Assembly (NCBI GenBank): GCA_039707655.1
Contig: CM077675.1
Coordinates: 419,615,162 to 419,679,161 of the forward strand
Length of the DNA: 64,000 nucleotides
From: Elymus sibiricus
Lineage: Eukaryota > Streptophyta > Magnoliopsida > Poales > Poaceae
Reading direction: 5' to 3'
The stretch's first letter is position 1. The number at the start of each line of letters is the position of its first letter. A program made the translations under genes and the position numbers. Below the pieces are notes generated by a model. The model was not told where the DNA came from. It searched no databases and worked only from the letters and a program-made list of their open reading frames with translations. Of the stretch, positions 30,750 to 40,809 are shown piece by piece.

Positions 30750-32317
30750 TCATAGGGAATATCCTTGGCATTGCTTTTGCCGTTCTTCGTAGCATTTCAG
30801 GACCGACTTTACTGCCGTTAGCTCATTCATAGCTTGACGCCAGCGCTCCTTCTTGGTCGCGTCTTGAACCTTCACCTGTTTTTCGGTGCTTGGTAGACTG
30901 TCATTTGGATCGTCGAGGGGTCTTTTGAACCCGAGTGAGACCAATCTTTGGTCTAACTTTGAGTTCCAAACTCGTGGCGCTTGCTTTAGCCCGTAAAGTG
31001 CCTTCTCGAGCTTGTAAACTTTCCCTTCTTCTCCTTTCTTCTCGTAGCCGAGGGGTTGTTCCACGTACACTTCTTCTGTGAGATCGCCGTTGAGGAAAGC
31101 GGATTTAACATCCATATGATGAACCTTCCAATCCTCTTCTGCTGCCAAAGCTACGAGCACTCTCACCATCTTGAGTCGAGCAACCGGTGCAAACACCTCC
31201 TCATAGTCAACTCCTTGACATTGTACGTAACCCTTTGCGACGAGTCTTGCCTTGTACTTTACAATGGCACCCTTTGTGTCCTTATTTAACTTGTAAACCC
31301 ACTTCAAACCTATCGCCTTTTGGTTCGGAGGTCGGGTTACCAAAGTCCACGTGCCATTGCTCTCGATCACCTTCATCTCCTCATCCATGGCGTGCATCCA
31401 GCTTGAACTTTTGCTCGCCTCAATGAAGTTCGCTGGCTCCTCAACTCCGAGTAAACACAATCCGGAGTACTCGAGCGTAACTGGCTTTGCGTACTTGTAG
31501 ACTTTCTTGAGGGTCTTGTAGGGACGAGGCCCGGAAGAATCCGTGGTGGCTTGCGAAGGAGGCGACACAAATTGTGTCAGCGTCGATGCACTTGAGGAAG
31601 ATGGTTGAGTCCCGGGCGTGGTAGATGCTAGGTCGCCGGCATCCGCGTCGTCGGCGTAGTCGTCGTGATCGTGACCATCATCTTGATTGTCGTCGTCACT
31701 ATGCGCCTCGTTGTCGATGTCGTCGCCGAGATCTCCGTCCGTGTCGTGCGCGTCGTCGTCGCTATCACCTTGCGACCCATGCGCGTCGTCGTTGGTGTTG
31801 GCACCATGGTGATCGCGGTCACGTTGGTTGGGCGTCTTGCCAACCACCTGGACGTCCTCCCCTGCATCATCATTAGTTGGAAATTCAACTGTGAATATGT
31901 TACCGTTTGGACATCGTTGGCTGCTGTGCTCCAATTCCACGCTTGGATTTCTTCAAACACGACGTCGCGTGAAATCCATAAACGCTTGGTTCGTGGATCG
32001 TAGAAGCGGTATGCTTTGGTGCCGGAACTCCTCTCGTATCCGATGAACACCATCTTGGTGCTACGATCGACAAGCTTTGAGAGATACGGCTCCGCCGTCT
32101 TCACATGGGCCACGCACCTGAACGTCCGTAGATGAGACACATTCGGCTTACGTCCGTAAATTGCTTCATACGGAGTCTTGCCGATCACCTCCTTCGTTGG
32201 AGCCCGGTTGAGAAGATAGACCGCCGTCGAGACAACTTCTCCCCAAAAAGTCCCCGGCATGTTCTTGCTCTTGAGTAAACTCCTTGCCATGTCAACGACG
32301 GTTCGATTGCGCCTTTC
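30750..32317 (-). pseudogene. Copia pol fragment, unit 1 (integrase end, linker, RT start), frameshifted
   Basis: Read leftward: VVERRNRTVVD and MARSLLKSKNMPGTFWGE (end of the integrase core), a CYF-like linker replaced by FRCVAHVKTAEPYLSKLVDR, a long Asp/His-rich spacer, then the RVT_2 start WTLVTRPPNQKAIGLKWVYK, KARLVAKGYVQ, DVKSAFLNGDL and LYGLKQAPRVWN. It stops before the YVDD active site and is fused to an unrelated C-terminal tail. One G missing between 31910 and 31911 breaks the frame; unit 2 keeps it. RT is therefore truncated in both copies. Confidence 0.85.
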
Positions 32318-32341
32318 AACAACCCCAAGAACTCCAAAGGC

Positions 32342-32640
32342 TCAAATCACACGAACGCACGCGCACAAAAACTGATGGCCAAGGGGCCCTTGTCGTGCCC
32401 TCTTTTCTTCCTCTTTATTTCTTTTTCTCCTTTTTCTCTTGGTTACAAAACGCACCACCAGGGCTGTGTATATATACACGAGGCCATGACTGACCAGACA
32501 ACCTGACCGTATACATGTATAACCCCTGGTCCTACACGGATACAACTTTACTAAACTAGGACTCGAACAAGTACTTTCCTAATCTAACAACTGGCACGCT
32601 GATCACGCTTACACATAACTCATCATAACCGGACTCTACT
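32342..32640 (-). mobile_element. Inverted Copia 2 LTR piece (unit 1)
   Basis: Reverse complement of about 29477-29776 of the forward LTR. The last ~30 bp of the LTR are missing at the junction with the pol fragment, and the SINE begins at 32641. Confidence 0.85.
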
Positions 32641-32895
32641 TTTTTTTGAACACAGTAAAGACGCAGGTGCTCATATACATGCACATACACTCATCACTAT
32701 GAACGCACACACGCACACCCTATCCCTATGAGCATCTTCGAAAGACTGAGCCGGCATATCATCTTGAAATTTACGAAGTCACCGTAGGCACCTCGTCGTC
32801 GACGGGAACGTCTTCTCCCACTGAATACGCATCGCCGGAAATCGTGAAATAAATCCAGGACTAAATGCGAGCACCAGGATTTGAACCCTGGTGGG
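32641..32895 (-). mobile_element. tRNA-derived SINE, 3' part (unit 1)
   Basis: On the minus strand this ends in a seven-A tail (T run 32641-32647) and holds a pol III B box GGTTCAAATCC (complement of 32877-32887). The A box half lies at 54292-54340, because the Gypsy element inserted between the two boxes. It ends in GTGGG, the Gypsy target site. Confidence 0.85.
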
Positions 32896-34300
32896 TGATA
32901 CGTCTCCATCGTATCTACTTTTCCAAACTCTTTTGTCCTTGTTTTGGACTCTAACTTGCATGATTTGAATGGAACTAACCCGGACTGACGCTGTTTTCAG
33001 CAGAATTGCCATGGTGTTATTTTTGTGCAGAAATAAAAGTTCTCGGAATGACCTGAAAATTCACGAAGATCAGTTTTGGAATTAATAAAAAATATTGGCG
33101 AAAGAATCAAGTGAAGGGGACCCACACCCTGGTCACAAGGGTGGGGGGCGCGCCCACCCCCCTGGGGCGCGCCACCCGTCCTTGTGGGCCCCCTGGACCT
33201 CCACCGACCTCAACTCCAACTCCATATATTCACGTTCGGCGAGAAAAAAATCAGAGAGAAGGATTCATCGCGTTTTACGATACGGAGCCGCCGCCAAGCC
33301 CTGTTCTTCCTCGGGAGGGCAGATCCGGAGTCCGTTCGGGGCTCCGGAGAGGGGAATCCGTCGCCATCGTCATCATCAACCATCCTCCATCACCAATTTC
33401 ATGATGCTCACCACCGTGTGTGAGTAATTCCATCGTAGGCTTGCTGGACCGTGATGGGTTGGATGAGATTTACCATGTAATCGAGTTAGTTTTGTTAGGG
33501 TTTGATCCCTAGTATCCACTATGTTCTAAGATTGATGTTGCTATGACTTTGCTATGCTTAATGCTTGTCACTAGGGCTCGAGTGCCATGATTTCAGATCT
33601 GAACCTATTATGTTTTCATGAATATATTTGTGTTCTTGATCCTATCTTGCAAGTTATAGTCACCTACTACGTGTTATGATCCGGCAACCCCGGAGTGACA
33701 ATAGTCGGGACCACTCCCGGTGATGACCGTAGTTTGAGGAGTTCATGTATTCACTAAGTGCTAATGCTTTGGTCCGGTTCTCTATTAAAAGGAGCCCTTA
33801 ATATCCCTTAGTTTCCAATAGGACCCCGCTGCCACGGGAGGGTAGCACAAAAGATGTCATGCAAGTTCTTTTCCATAAGCACGTATGACTATATTCGGAA
33901 TACATGCCTACATTACATTGATGAATTGGAGCTAGTTCTGTGTCACCCTATGTTATAACTGTTGCATGATGAATGCCATCCGACATAATTATCCATCATT
34001 GATCCATTGCCTACGAGCTCGTTTCATATTGATCTTTGCTTAGTTACTTTTCCGTTGCCGCTGTTACGACTGCTACAATACTGCTATTGTTACTTTTGCC
34101 ACTGTTACCGTTACTTCCATACTACTTTGCTACTAAATATTTTGCGGCATATATTAAGTCTTTTAGGTGTGGTTGAATTGACAACTCAGCTGCTAATACT
34201 TGAGAATATTCTTTGGCTCCCCTTGTGTCGAATCAATAAATTTGGGTTGAATACTCTACCCTCAAAACTTGTTGCGATCCCCTATACCTGTGGGTTATCA
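32896..34300 (+). mobile_element. Athila-lineage Gypsy LTR, duplicated copy (unit 1, 1405 bp)
   Basis: It begins TGATACGTCTCCATCGTATC and ends GTGGGTTATCA, followed by a TGGCGCCG primer binding site at 34312. It is an extra, third copy of this LTR produced by the segmental duplication, not by a separate insertion: the flanks match those of 38174. Confidence 0.9.
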
Positions 34301-34369
34301 AGACCTTTTTCTGGCGCCGTTGTCGGGGAGCATAGCTCTATTCTTTGAGTCACTTGGGATTTATATCTG

Positions 34370-35500
34370 TTGATCACTATGAGGAATTTAAAAGATCAAA
34401 GAACCAAGATTTTTCCCTCAACTACGAGGGGAGGAAAGGAACTGCCATCTAGCTCTGCACTTGATTCTCCTTCTGTTTTGAGTAAACTTGCGACACCTAC
34501 ACCTGCTATTGATTCCGATATGTCGCATGTTATTGATGATACCACTTCTGCTATGCATAATGCTTATGATGAAACTACTTCTCTGCTTGATAATACTGTG
34601 CCATTATGTGAATTTCTTGATGAACAACTTGCTAGGGTTAGAGAGAATGAAATTACTGAAACTGATGATATTATTGAAACTGAAGATTATGATTCTCCCC
34701 CTAGATATGAACTGCCTGTTGTACCTGAGGGTTATGTTATGGATGAAGAAACTGCTAGAGACTTCTTTGCTTGCAATGATAGAGAGGATCTTAAGAAATT
34801 GTTAGCTAAGCTAAAAGAAAAATCCTTGAATGCTAGAATGAAATATGATCCCGCTTTTGCTACTTCACCTATCTTTGTTACTGATAAGGATTATGAATTC
34901 TCTGTCGATCCTGAGTTAATTACTTTGGTTGAATCTGATCCTTTCTATGGTTATGAATCTGAAACTGTTGTGGCACATCTTACTAAATTGAATGATATAG
35001 CCACCCTATTTGCTCATGAGGAAAAAATTCGCTATTATTATATTCTCAAATTGTTTCCTTTCTCATTAAAGGGTGATGCTAAGTTATGGTTTAATTCTCT
35101 TGCTCCTGGTTGTGTGCGTAGTCCCCAGGATATGATTTACTACTTCTCTGAAAAATATTTCCCTGCTCATAAGAAACAAGCTGCTTTAAGGGAAATATTT
35201 AATTTTGTGCAAATTGAAGAAGAGAGTCTCCCACAAGCTTGGGGGAGGCTTCTCCAATTACTTAATGCTTTGCCTGATCATCCTCTCAAGAAAAATGAAA
35301 TACTTGATATCTTTTATAATGGACTAACCGATGCTTCTAGAGACCACCTGGATAGTTGTGCTTGTTGTGTTTTTAGGGAAAGAACTGTTGAGCAAGCTGA
35401 ATTGCTATTGAATAATATATTGAGTAATGATAATGATTGGACTTTCCAAGAACTCAGGTGTTGCGAGCTGTCGTCAAGGTGTGCACATGAGTTGTTGTAA
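34370..35500 (+). pseudogene. Gypsy gag, truncated duplicate (unit 1)
   Basis: The frame opens MITMRNLKDQRTKIFPSTTR and carries the retrotransposon gag capsid-like region (LFPFSLKGDAKLWFNSL, then IEEESLPQAWGRL and DIFYNGL). Gag would form the particle shell around the RNA. At 35442 true gag sequence ends and the frame runs for a few codons into the duplication junction and Copia sequence, stopping at 35500. The companion copy at 39649 continues normally. Confidence 0.9.
35443..35460. other. Junction filler between the duplicated units
   Basis: 18 bp join unit 1 gag to the start of unit 2. The last 16 (TCCAAGAACTCAGGTG) match 30231-30246, a site 46 bp inside unit 1, and not the sequence expected on either side. 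Confidence 0.8.
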
Positions 35501-35951
35501 GGTGCGTCGAAGAACTCAGGTGTGTGAATCTTCTGCTGCAGTTGAGATGCGTCACTGGTGGAGGAGAATTGCAAACGAGAGCGGGTGGAAAAAGGAATGC
35601 ATGCCTTGCGTTTCCATTAGTGGTCGCGGAGTTCCGGCGAGTTCATATACATCAAATCACCCAGGAACTATGCACGCGAAGTGCAAAGCTAGCTAGACGA
35701 GCTTGATCGATTCTCAAGCAACACACACGTAAACGTAGACGTATACGTGAACTTGACCTGGCCGGCGGTCTCGGCGGAACGTCTCGACATAACTTTAGCA
35801 ATCGGAAAAACTGATCGGCACGAGACTGATTTGGTGATAGCTACAGGGGCGTGTCGCTCCTGTCTTTCTTTGTATTGCTTTGATCGACTTTCGTTGTCTG
35901 GAGTACTACTCGGAGACAAGTACGAGTACTACACAGAGTACACGATCGTGT

Positions 35952-37568
35952 TTAGCTCTCACATTCACCCCCCCTAAACACGACATCTTCGGTGCGACCT
36001 GGATCCCAAATGCAATGAGTACTACTCATAGGGAATATCCTTGGCATTGCTTTTGCCGTTCTTCGTAGCATTTCAGGGACCGACATTACTGCCGTTAGCT
36101 CATTCATAGCTTGACGCCAGCGCTCCTTCTTGGTCGCGTCTTGAACCTTCACCTGTTTTTCGGTGCTTGGTAGACTGTCATTTGGATTGTCGAGGGGTCT
36201 TTTGAACCCGAGTGAGACCAATCTTTGGTCTAACTCTGAGTTCCAAACTCGTGGCGCTTGCTTTAGCCCGTAAAGTGCCTTCTCGAGCTTGTAAACTTTC
36301 CCTTCTTCTCCTTTCTTCTCGTAGCCGAGGGGTTGTTCCACGTACACTTCTTCTGTGAGATCGCCGTTGAGGAAAGCGGATTTAACATCCATATGATGAA
36401 CCTTCCAATCCTCTTCTGCTGCCAAAGCTACGAGCACTCTCACCATCTTGAGTCGAGCAACCGGTGCAAACACCTCCTCATAGTCAACTCCTTGACATTG
36501 TACGTAACCCTTTGCGACGAGTCTTGCCTTGTACTTTACAATGGCACCCTTTGTGTCCTTATTTAACTTGTAAACCCACTTCAAACCTATCGCCTTTTGG
36601 TTCGGAGGTCGGGTTACCAAAGTCCACGTGCCATTGCTCTCGATCGCCTTCATCTCCTCATCCATGGCGTGCATCCAGCTTGAACTTTTACTCGCCTCAA
36701 TGAAGTTCGCTGGCTCCTCAACTCCGAGTAAACACAATCCGGAGTACTCGAGCGTAACTGGCTTTGCGTACTTGTAGACTTTCTTGAGGGTCTTGTAGGG
36801 ACGAGGCCCGGAAGAATCCGTGGTGGCTTGCGAAGGAGGCGACACAAATTGTGTCAGCGTCGATGCACTTGAGGAAGATGGTTGAGTCCCGGGCGTGGTA
36901 GATGCTAGGTCGCCGGCATCCGCGTCGTCGGCGTAGTCGTCGTGATCATGACCATCATCTTGATTGTCGTCGTCACTATGCGCCTCGTTGTCGATGTCGT
37001 CGCCGAGATCTCCGCCCGTGTCGTGCGCGTCGTCGTCGCTATCACCTTGCGACCCATGCGCGTCGTCGTTGGTGTTGGCACCATGGTGATCGCGGTCACG
37101 TTGGTTGGGCGTCTTGCCAACCACCTGGACGTCCTCCCCTGCATCATCATTAGTTGGAAATTCAACTGTGAATATGTTACCGTTTGGAGCATCGTTGGCT
37201 GCTGTGCTCCAATTCCACGCTTGGATTTCTTCAAACACGACGTCGCGTGAAATCCATAAACGCTTGGCTCGTGGATCGTAGAAGCGGTATGCTTTGGTGC
37301 CGGAACTCCTCTCGTATCCGATGAACACCATCTTGGTGCTACGATCGACAAGCTTTGAGAGATACGGCTCCGCCGTCTTCACATGGGCCACGCACCTGAA
37401 CGTCCGTATATGAGACACATTCGGCTTACGTACGTAAATTGCTTCATACGGAGTCTTGCCGATCACCTCCTTCGTTGGAGCCCGGTTGAGAAGATAGACC
37501 GCCGTCGAGACAGCTTCTCCCCAAAAAGTCCCCGGCAAGTTCCTGCTCTTGAGTAAACTCCTTGCCAT
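35952..37568 (-). CDS. Chimeric Copia pol ORF, unit 2 (538 codons, open)
   Basis: An uninterrupted minus-strand frame starting MARSLLKSRNLPGTFWGEAV. Domains in order: end of the integrase core, a linker, an Asp/His-rich spacer (about residues 150-230), then the N-terminal part of RVT_2 with WVYK, KARLVAKGYVQ, DVKSAFLNGDL and LYGLKQAPRVWN to about residue 435. After LGFKR the Copia sequence stops and an unrelated tail (PSTEKQVKVQDATKKERWRQ...) follows to the stop. The YVDD catalytic motif, RNase H and most of integrase are absent. It could be translated if transcribed but would have no polymerase activity. Unit 1 has a frameshifted version. Confidence 0.8.
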   Translation of the reverse strand: MARSLLKSRNLPGTFWGEAVSTAVYLLNRAPTKEVIGKTPYEAIYVRKPNVSHIRTFRCVAHVKTAEPYLSKLVDRSTKMVFIGYERSSGTKAYRFYDPRAKRLWISRDVVFEEIQAWNWSTAANDAPNGNIFTVEFPTNDDAGEDVQVVGKTPNQRDRDHHGANTNDDAHGSQGDSDDDAHDTGGDLGDDIDNEAHSDDDNQDDGHDHDDYADDADAGDLASTTPGTQPSSSSASTLTQFVSPPSQATTDSSGPRPYKTLKKVYKYAKPVTLEYSGLCLLGVEEPANFIEASKSSSWMHAMDEEMKAIESNGTWTLVTRPPNQKAIGLKWVYKLNKDTKGAIVKYKARLVAKGYVQCQGVDYEEVFAPVARLKMVRVLVALAAEEDWKVHHMDVKSAFLNGDLTEEVYVEQPLGYEKKGEEGKVYKLEKALYGLKQAPRVWNSELDQRLVSLGFKRPLDNPNDSLPSTEKQVKVQDATKKERWRQAMNELTAVMSVPEMLRRTAKAMPRIFPMSSTHCIWDPGRTEDVVFRGGECES

Positions 37569-37619
37569 GTCAACGACGGTTCGATTGCGCCTTTCAACAA
37601 CCCAAAGAACTCCAAAGGC

Positions 37620-37918
37620 TCAAATCACACGAACGCACGCGCACAAAAACTGATGGCCAAGGGGCCCTTGTCGTGCCCTCTTTTCTTCCTCTTTATTTCT
37701 TTTTCTCCTTTTTCTCTTGGTTACAAAACGCACCACCAGGTCTGTGTATATATACACGAGGCCATGACTGACCAGACAACCTGACCGTATACATGTATAA
37801 CCCCTGGTCCTACACGGATACAACTTTACTAAACTAGGACTTGAACAAGTACTTTCCTAATCTAACAACTGGCACGCTGATCACGCGTACACATAACTCA
37901 TCATAACTGGACTCTACT
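37620..37918 (-). mobile_element. Inverted Copia 2 LTR piece (unit 2)
   Basis: Same as 32342-32640. It ends with the left copy of the SINE target duplication (ATAACTGGACTCTACT, 37903-37918) and resumes at 54341 after the SINE and Gypsy. Confidence 0.85.
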
Positions 37919-38173
37919 TTTTTTTGAACACAGTAAAGACGCAAGCGCTCATATACATGCACATACACTCATCACTATGAACGCACACACGCACACCCTA
38001 CCCCTATGAGCATCTTCGAAAGACTGAGCCGGCATATCATCTTGAAATTTACGAAGTCACCGTAGGCACCTCGTCGTCGACGGGAACGTCTCCTCCCACT
38101 GAATGCGCATCGCCGGAAATCGTGAAATAAATCCAGGACTAAATGCGAGCACCAGGATTTGAACCCTGGTGGG
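37919..38173 (-). mobile_element. tRNA-derived SINE, 3' part (unit 2)
   Basis: T run at the left (A tail on the minus strand) and B box complement at 38155-38165. With 54292-54340 it makes a SINE of about 304 bp flanked by a 16-bp duplication (37903-37918 and 54341-54356; one mismatch). The type, ending in ...GCGTCTTTACTGTGTTC plus A, is common in Poaceae. Confidence 0.85.
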
Positions 38174-39579
38174 TGATACGTCTCCATCGTATCTACTTTT
38201 CCAAACTCTTTTGCCCTTGTTTTGGACTCTAACTTGCATGATTTGAATGGAACTAACCCGGACTGAGGCTGTTTTCAGCAGAATTGCCATGGTGTTATTT
38301 TTGTGCAGAAATAAAAGTTCTCGGAATGACCTGAAAATTCACGGAGATCAGTTTTGGAATTAATAAAAAATATTGGCGAAAGAATCAAGTGAAGGGGACC
38401 CACACCCTGGCCACAAGGGTGGGGGGCGCGCCCACCCCCCTGGGGCGCGCCACCCGTCCTTGTGGGCCCCCTGGACCTCCACCGACCTCAACTCCAACTC
38501 CATATATTCACATTCGGGGAGAAAAAAAATCAGAGAGAACGATTCATCGCGTTTTACGATACGGAGCCGCCGCCAAGCCCTGTTCTTCCTTGGGAGGGCA
38601 GATCCGGAGTCCGTTCGGGGCTCCGGAGAGGGGAATCCGTCGCCATCGTCATCATCAACCATCCTCCATCACCAATTTCATGATGCTCACCACCGTGTGT
38701 GAGTAATTCCATCGTAGGCTTGCTGGACCGTGATGGGTTGGATGAGATTTACCATGTAATCGAGTTAGTTTTGTTAGGGTTTGATCCCTAGTATCCACTA
38801 TGTTCTAAGATTGATGTTGCTATGACTTTGCTATGCTTAATGCTTGTCACTAGGGCTCGAGTGCCATGATTTCAGATCTGAACCTATTATGTTTTCATGA
38901 ATATATTTGTGTTCTTGATCCTATCTTGCAAGTTATAGTCACCTACTACGTGTTATGATCCGGCAACCCCGGAGTGACAATAGTCGGGACCACTCCCGGT
39001 GATGACCGTAGTTTGAGGAGTTCATGTATTCACTAAGTGCTAATGCTTTGGTCCGGTTCTCTATTAAAAGGAGGCCTTAATATCCCTTAGTTTCCAATAG
39101 GACCCCGCTGCCACGGGAGGGTAGCACAAAAGATGTCATGCAAGTTCTTTTCCATAAGCACGTATGACTATATTCGGAATACATGCCTACATTACATTGA
39201 TGAATTGGAGCTAGTTCTGTGTCACCCTATGTTATAACTGTTGCATGATGAATGCCATCCGACATAATTATCCATCATTGATCCATTGCCTACGAGCTCG
39301 TTTCATATTGATCTTTGCTTAGTTACTTTTCCGTTGCCGCTGTTACGACTGCTACAATACTGCTATTGTTACTTTTGCCACTGTTACCGTTACTTCCATA
39401 CTACTTTGCTACTAAATATTTTGCTGCATATATTAAGTCTTTTAGGTGTGGTTGAATTGACAACTCAGCTGCTAATACTTGAGAATATTCTTTGGCTCCC
39501 CTTGTGTCGAATCAATAAATTTGGGTTGAATACTCTACCCTCGAAAACTGTTGCGATCCCCTATACTTGTGGGTTATCA
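38174..39579 (+). mobile_element. Gypsy 5' LTR (unit 2)
   Basis: It runs from TGATACGTCTCC to GGGTTATCA. A TATATTCAC near 38503 after a GC-rich GGGGGCGCGCCCACC stretch is the probable promoter. Confidence 0.95.
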
Positions 39580-39590
39580 AGACCTTTTTC

Positions 39591-39608
39591 TGGCGCCGTT
39601 GTCAGGGA
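39591..39608 (+). other. Gypsy primer binding site
   Basis: TGGCGCCGTTGTCAGGGA lies 12 bp after the LTR end. The form matches the tRNA-Asp type site of Athila-lineage Triticeae elements. The unit 1 copy is at 34312-34329. Confidence 0.75.
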
Positions 39609-39648
39609 GCATAGCTCTATTCTTTGAGTCACTTGGGATTTATATCTG

Positions 39649-40794
39649 TTGATCACTATGAGGAATTTGAAAGATCAAAGAACCAAGATTTTTCCCTCAA
39701 CTACGAGGGGAGGAAAGGAACTGCCATCTAGCTCTGCACTTGATTCTCCTTCTGTTTTGAGTAAACTTGCGACACCTACACCTGCTATTGATTCCGATAT
39801 GTCACATGTTATTGATGATGCCACTTCTGCTATGCATAATGCTTATGATGAAACTACTTCTCTGCTTGATAATACTGTGCCATTAGGTGAATTTCTTGAT
39901 GAACAACTTGCTAGGGTTAGAGAGAATGAAATTACTGAAACTGATGATATTATTGAAACTGAAGATTATGATTCTCCCCCTAGATATGAACTGCCTGTTG
40001 TACCTGAGGGTTATGTTATGGATGAAGAAAATGCTAGAGACTTCTTTGCTTGCAATGATAGAGAGGATCTTAAGAAATTGTTAGCTAAGCTAAAAGAAAA
40101 ATCCTTGAATGCTAGAATGAAATATGATCCCGCTTTTGCTACTTCACCTATCTTTGTTACTGATAAGGATTATGAATTCTCTGTCGATCCTGAGTTAATT
40201 ACTTTGGTTGAATCTGATCCTTTCTATGGTTATGAATCTGAAACTGTTGTGGCACATCTTACTAAATTGAATGATATAGCCACCCTATTTGCTCATGAGG
40301 AAAAAATTCGCTATTATTATATTCTCAAATTGTTTCCTTTCTCATTAAAGGGTGATGCTAAGTTATGGTTTAATTCTCTTGCTCCTGGTTGTGTGCGTAG
40401 TCCCCAGGATATGATTTACTACTTCTCTGAAAAATATTTCCCTGCTCATAAGAAACAAGCTGCTTTAAGGGAAATATTTAATTTTGTGCAAATTGAAGAA
40501 GAGAGTCTCCCACAAGCTTGGGGGAGGCTTCTCCAATTACTTAATACTTTGCCTGATCATCCTCTCAAGAAAAATGAAATACTTGATATCTTTTATAATG
40601 GACTAACCGATGCTTCCAGAGACCACCTGGATAGTTGTGCTTGTTGTGTTTTTAGGGAAAGAACTGTTGAGCAAGCTGAATTGCTATTGAATAATATATT
40701 GAGTAATGATAATGATTGGACACTTCCTGAACCAACTCCGAAGCCAACCCCGAAGAAAAGGGGTATTCTATTTCTCAGTCCTGAAGATATATAA
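39649..40794 (+). CDS. Gypsy gag (unit 2)
   Basis: 381 codons from MITMRNLKDQRTKIF to a TAA at 40792-40794. An acidic N-terminal third is followed by the capsid-like retrotransposon gag domain (about residues 190-340: YYYILKLFPFSLKGDAKLWF, QDMIYYFSEKYFP, SLPQAWGRLL). No zinc knuckle is seen. The next frame (protease part) begins 15 bp later in the same frame, so gag and protease are separated by a single TAA, which could be either a degenerate stop or a site for read-through. Otherwise the frame is intact. Confidence 0.9.
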   Translation: MITMRNLKDQRTKIFPSTTRGGKELPSSSALDSPSVLSKLATPTPAIDSDMSHVIDDATSAMHNAYDETTSLLDNTVPLGEFLDEQLARVRENEITETDDIIETEDYDSPPRYELPVVPEGYVMDEENARDFFACNDREDLKKLLAKLKEKSLNARMKYDPAFATSPIFVTDKDYEFSVDPELITLVESDPFYGYESETVVAHLTKLNDIATLFAHEEKIRYYYILKLFPFSLKGDAKLWFNSLAPGCVRSPQDMIYYFSEKYFPAHKKQAALREIFNFVQIEEESLPQAWGRLLQLLNTLPDHPLKKNEILDIFYNGLTDASRDHLDSCACCVFRERTVEQAELLLNNILSNDNDWTLPEPTPKPTPKKRGILFLSPEDI

Positions 40795-40809
40795 GAGGCA
40801 AAGAAATCT

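Larger units (their letters stand above)
30185..35442. repeat. 5.26-kb segmental tandem duplication, unit 1
   Basis: This unit recurs in direct orientation at 35461-40721 with an offset of 5276-5279 bp and only scattered differences. It spans a Copia pol fragment, an inverted Copia 2 LTR, part of a SINE, a Gypsy 5' LTR and the first 1.07 kb of gag. Because both copies contain the same SINE and Gypsy insertions, the duplication came after them. Confidence 0.95.
35461..40721. repeat. 5.26-kb segmental tandem duplication, unit 2
   Basis: Second copy of 30185-35442. Its right side runs without a break into the remainder of the Gypsy element, while unit 1 is the copy that keeps the original left flank (Copia 2 leader). 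Differences include C/T changes and the one-base indel noted in the pol fragment. Confidence 0.95.

Noticed and set aside
32896..34300. A second independent Gypsy insertion
   Set aside because: The flanks on both sides match unit 2, and gag stops at the duplication junction without a 3' LTR, so it is a duplicated part of one element.
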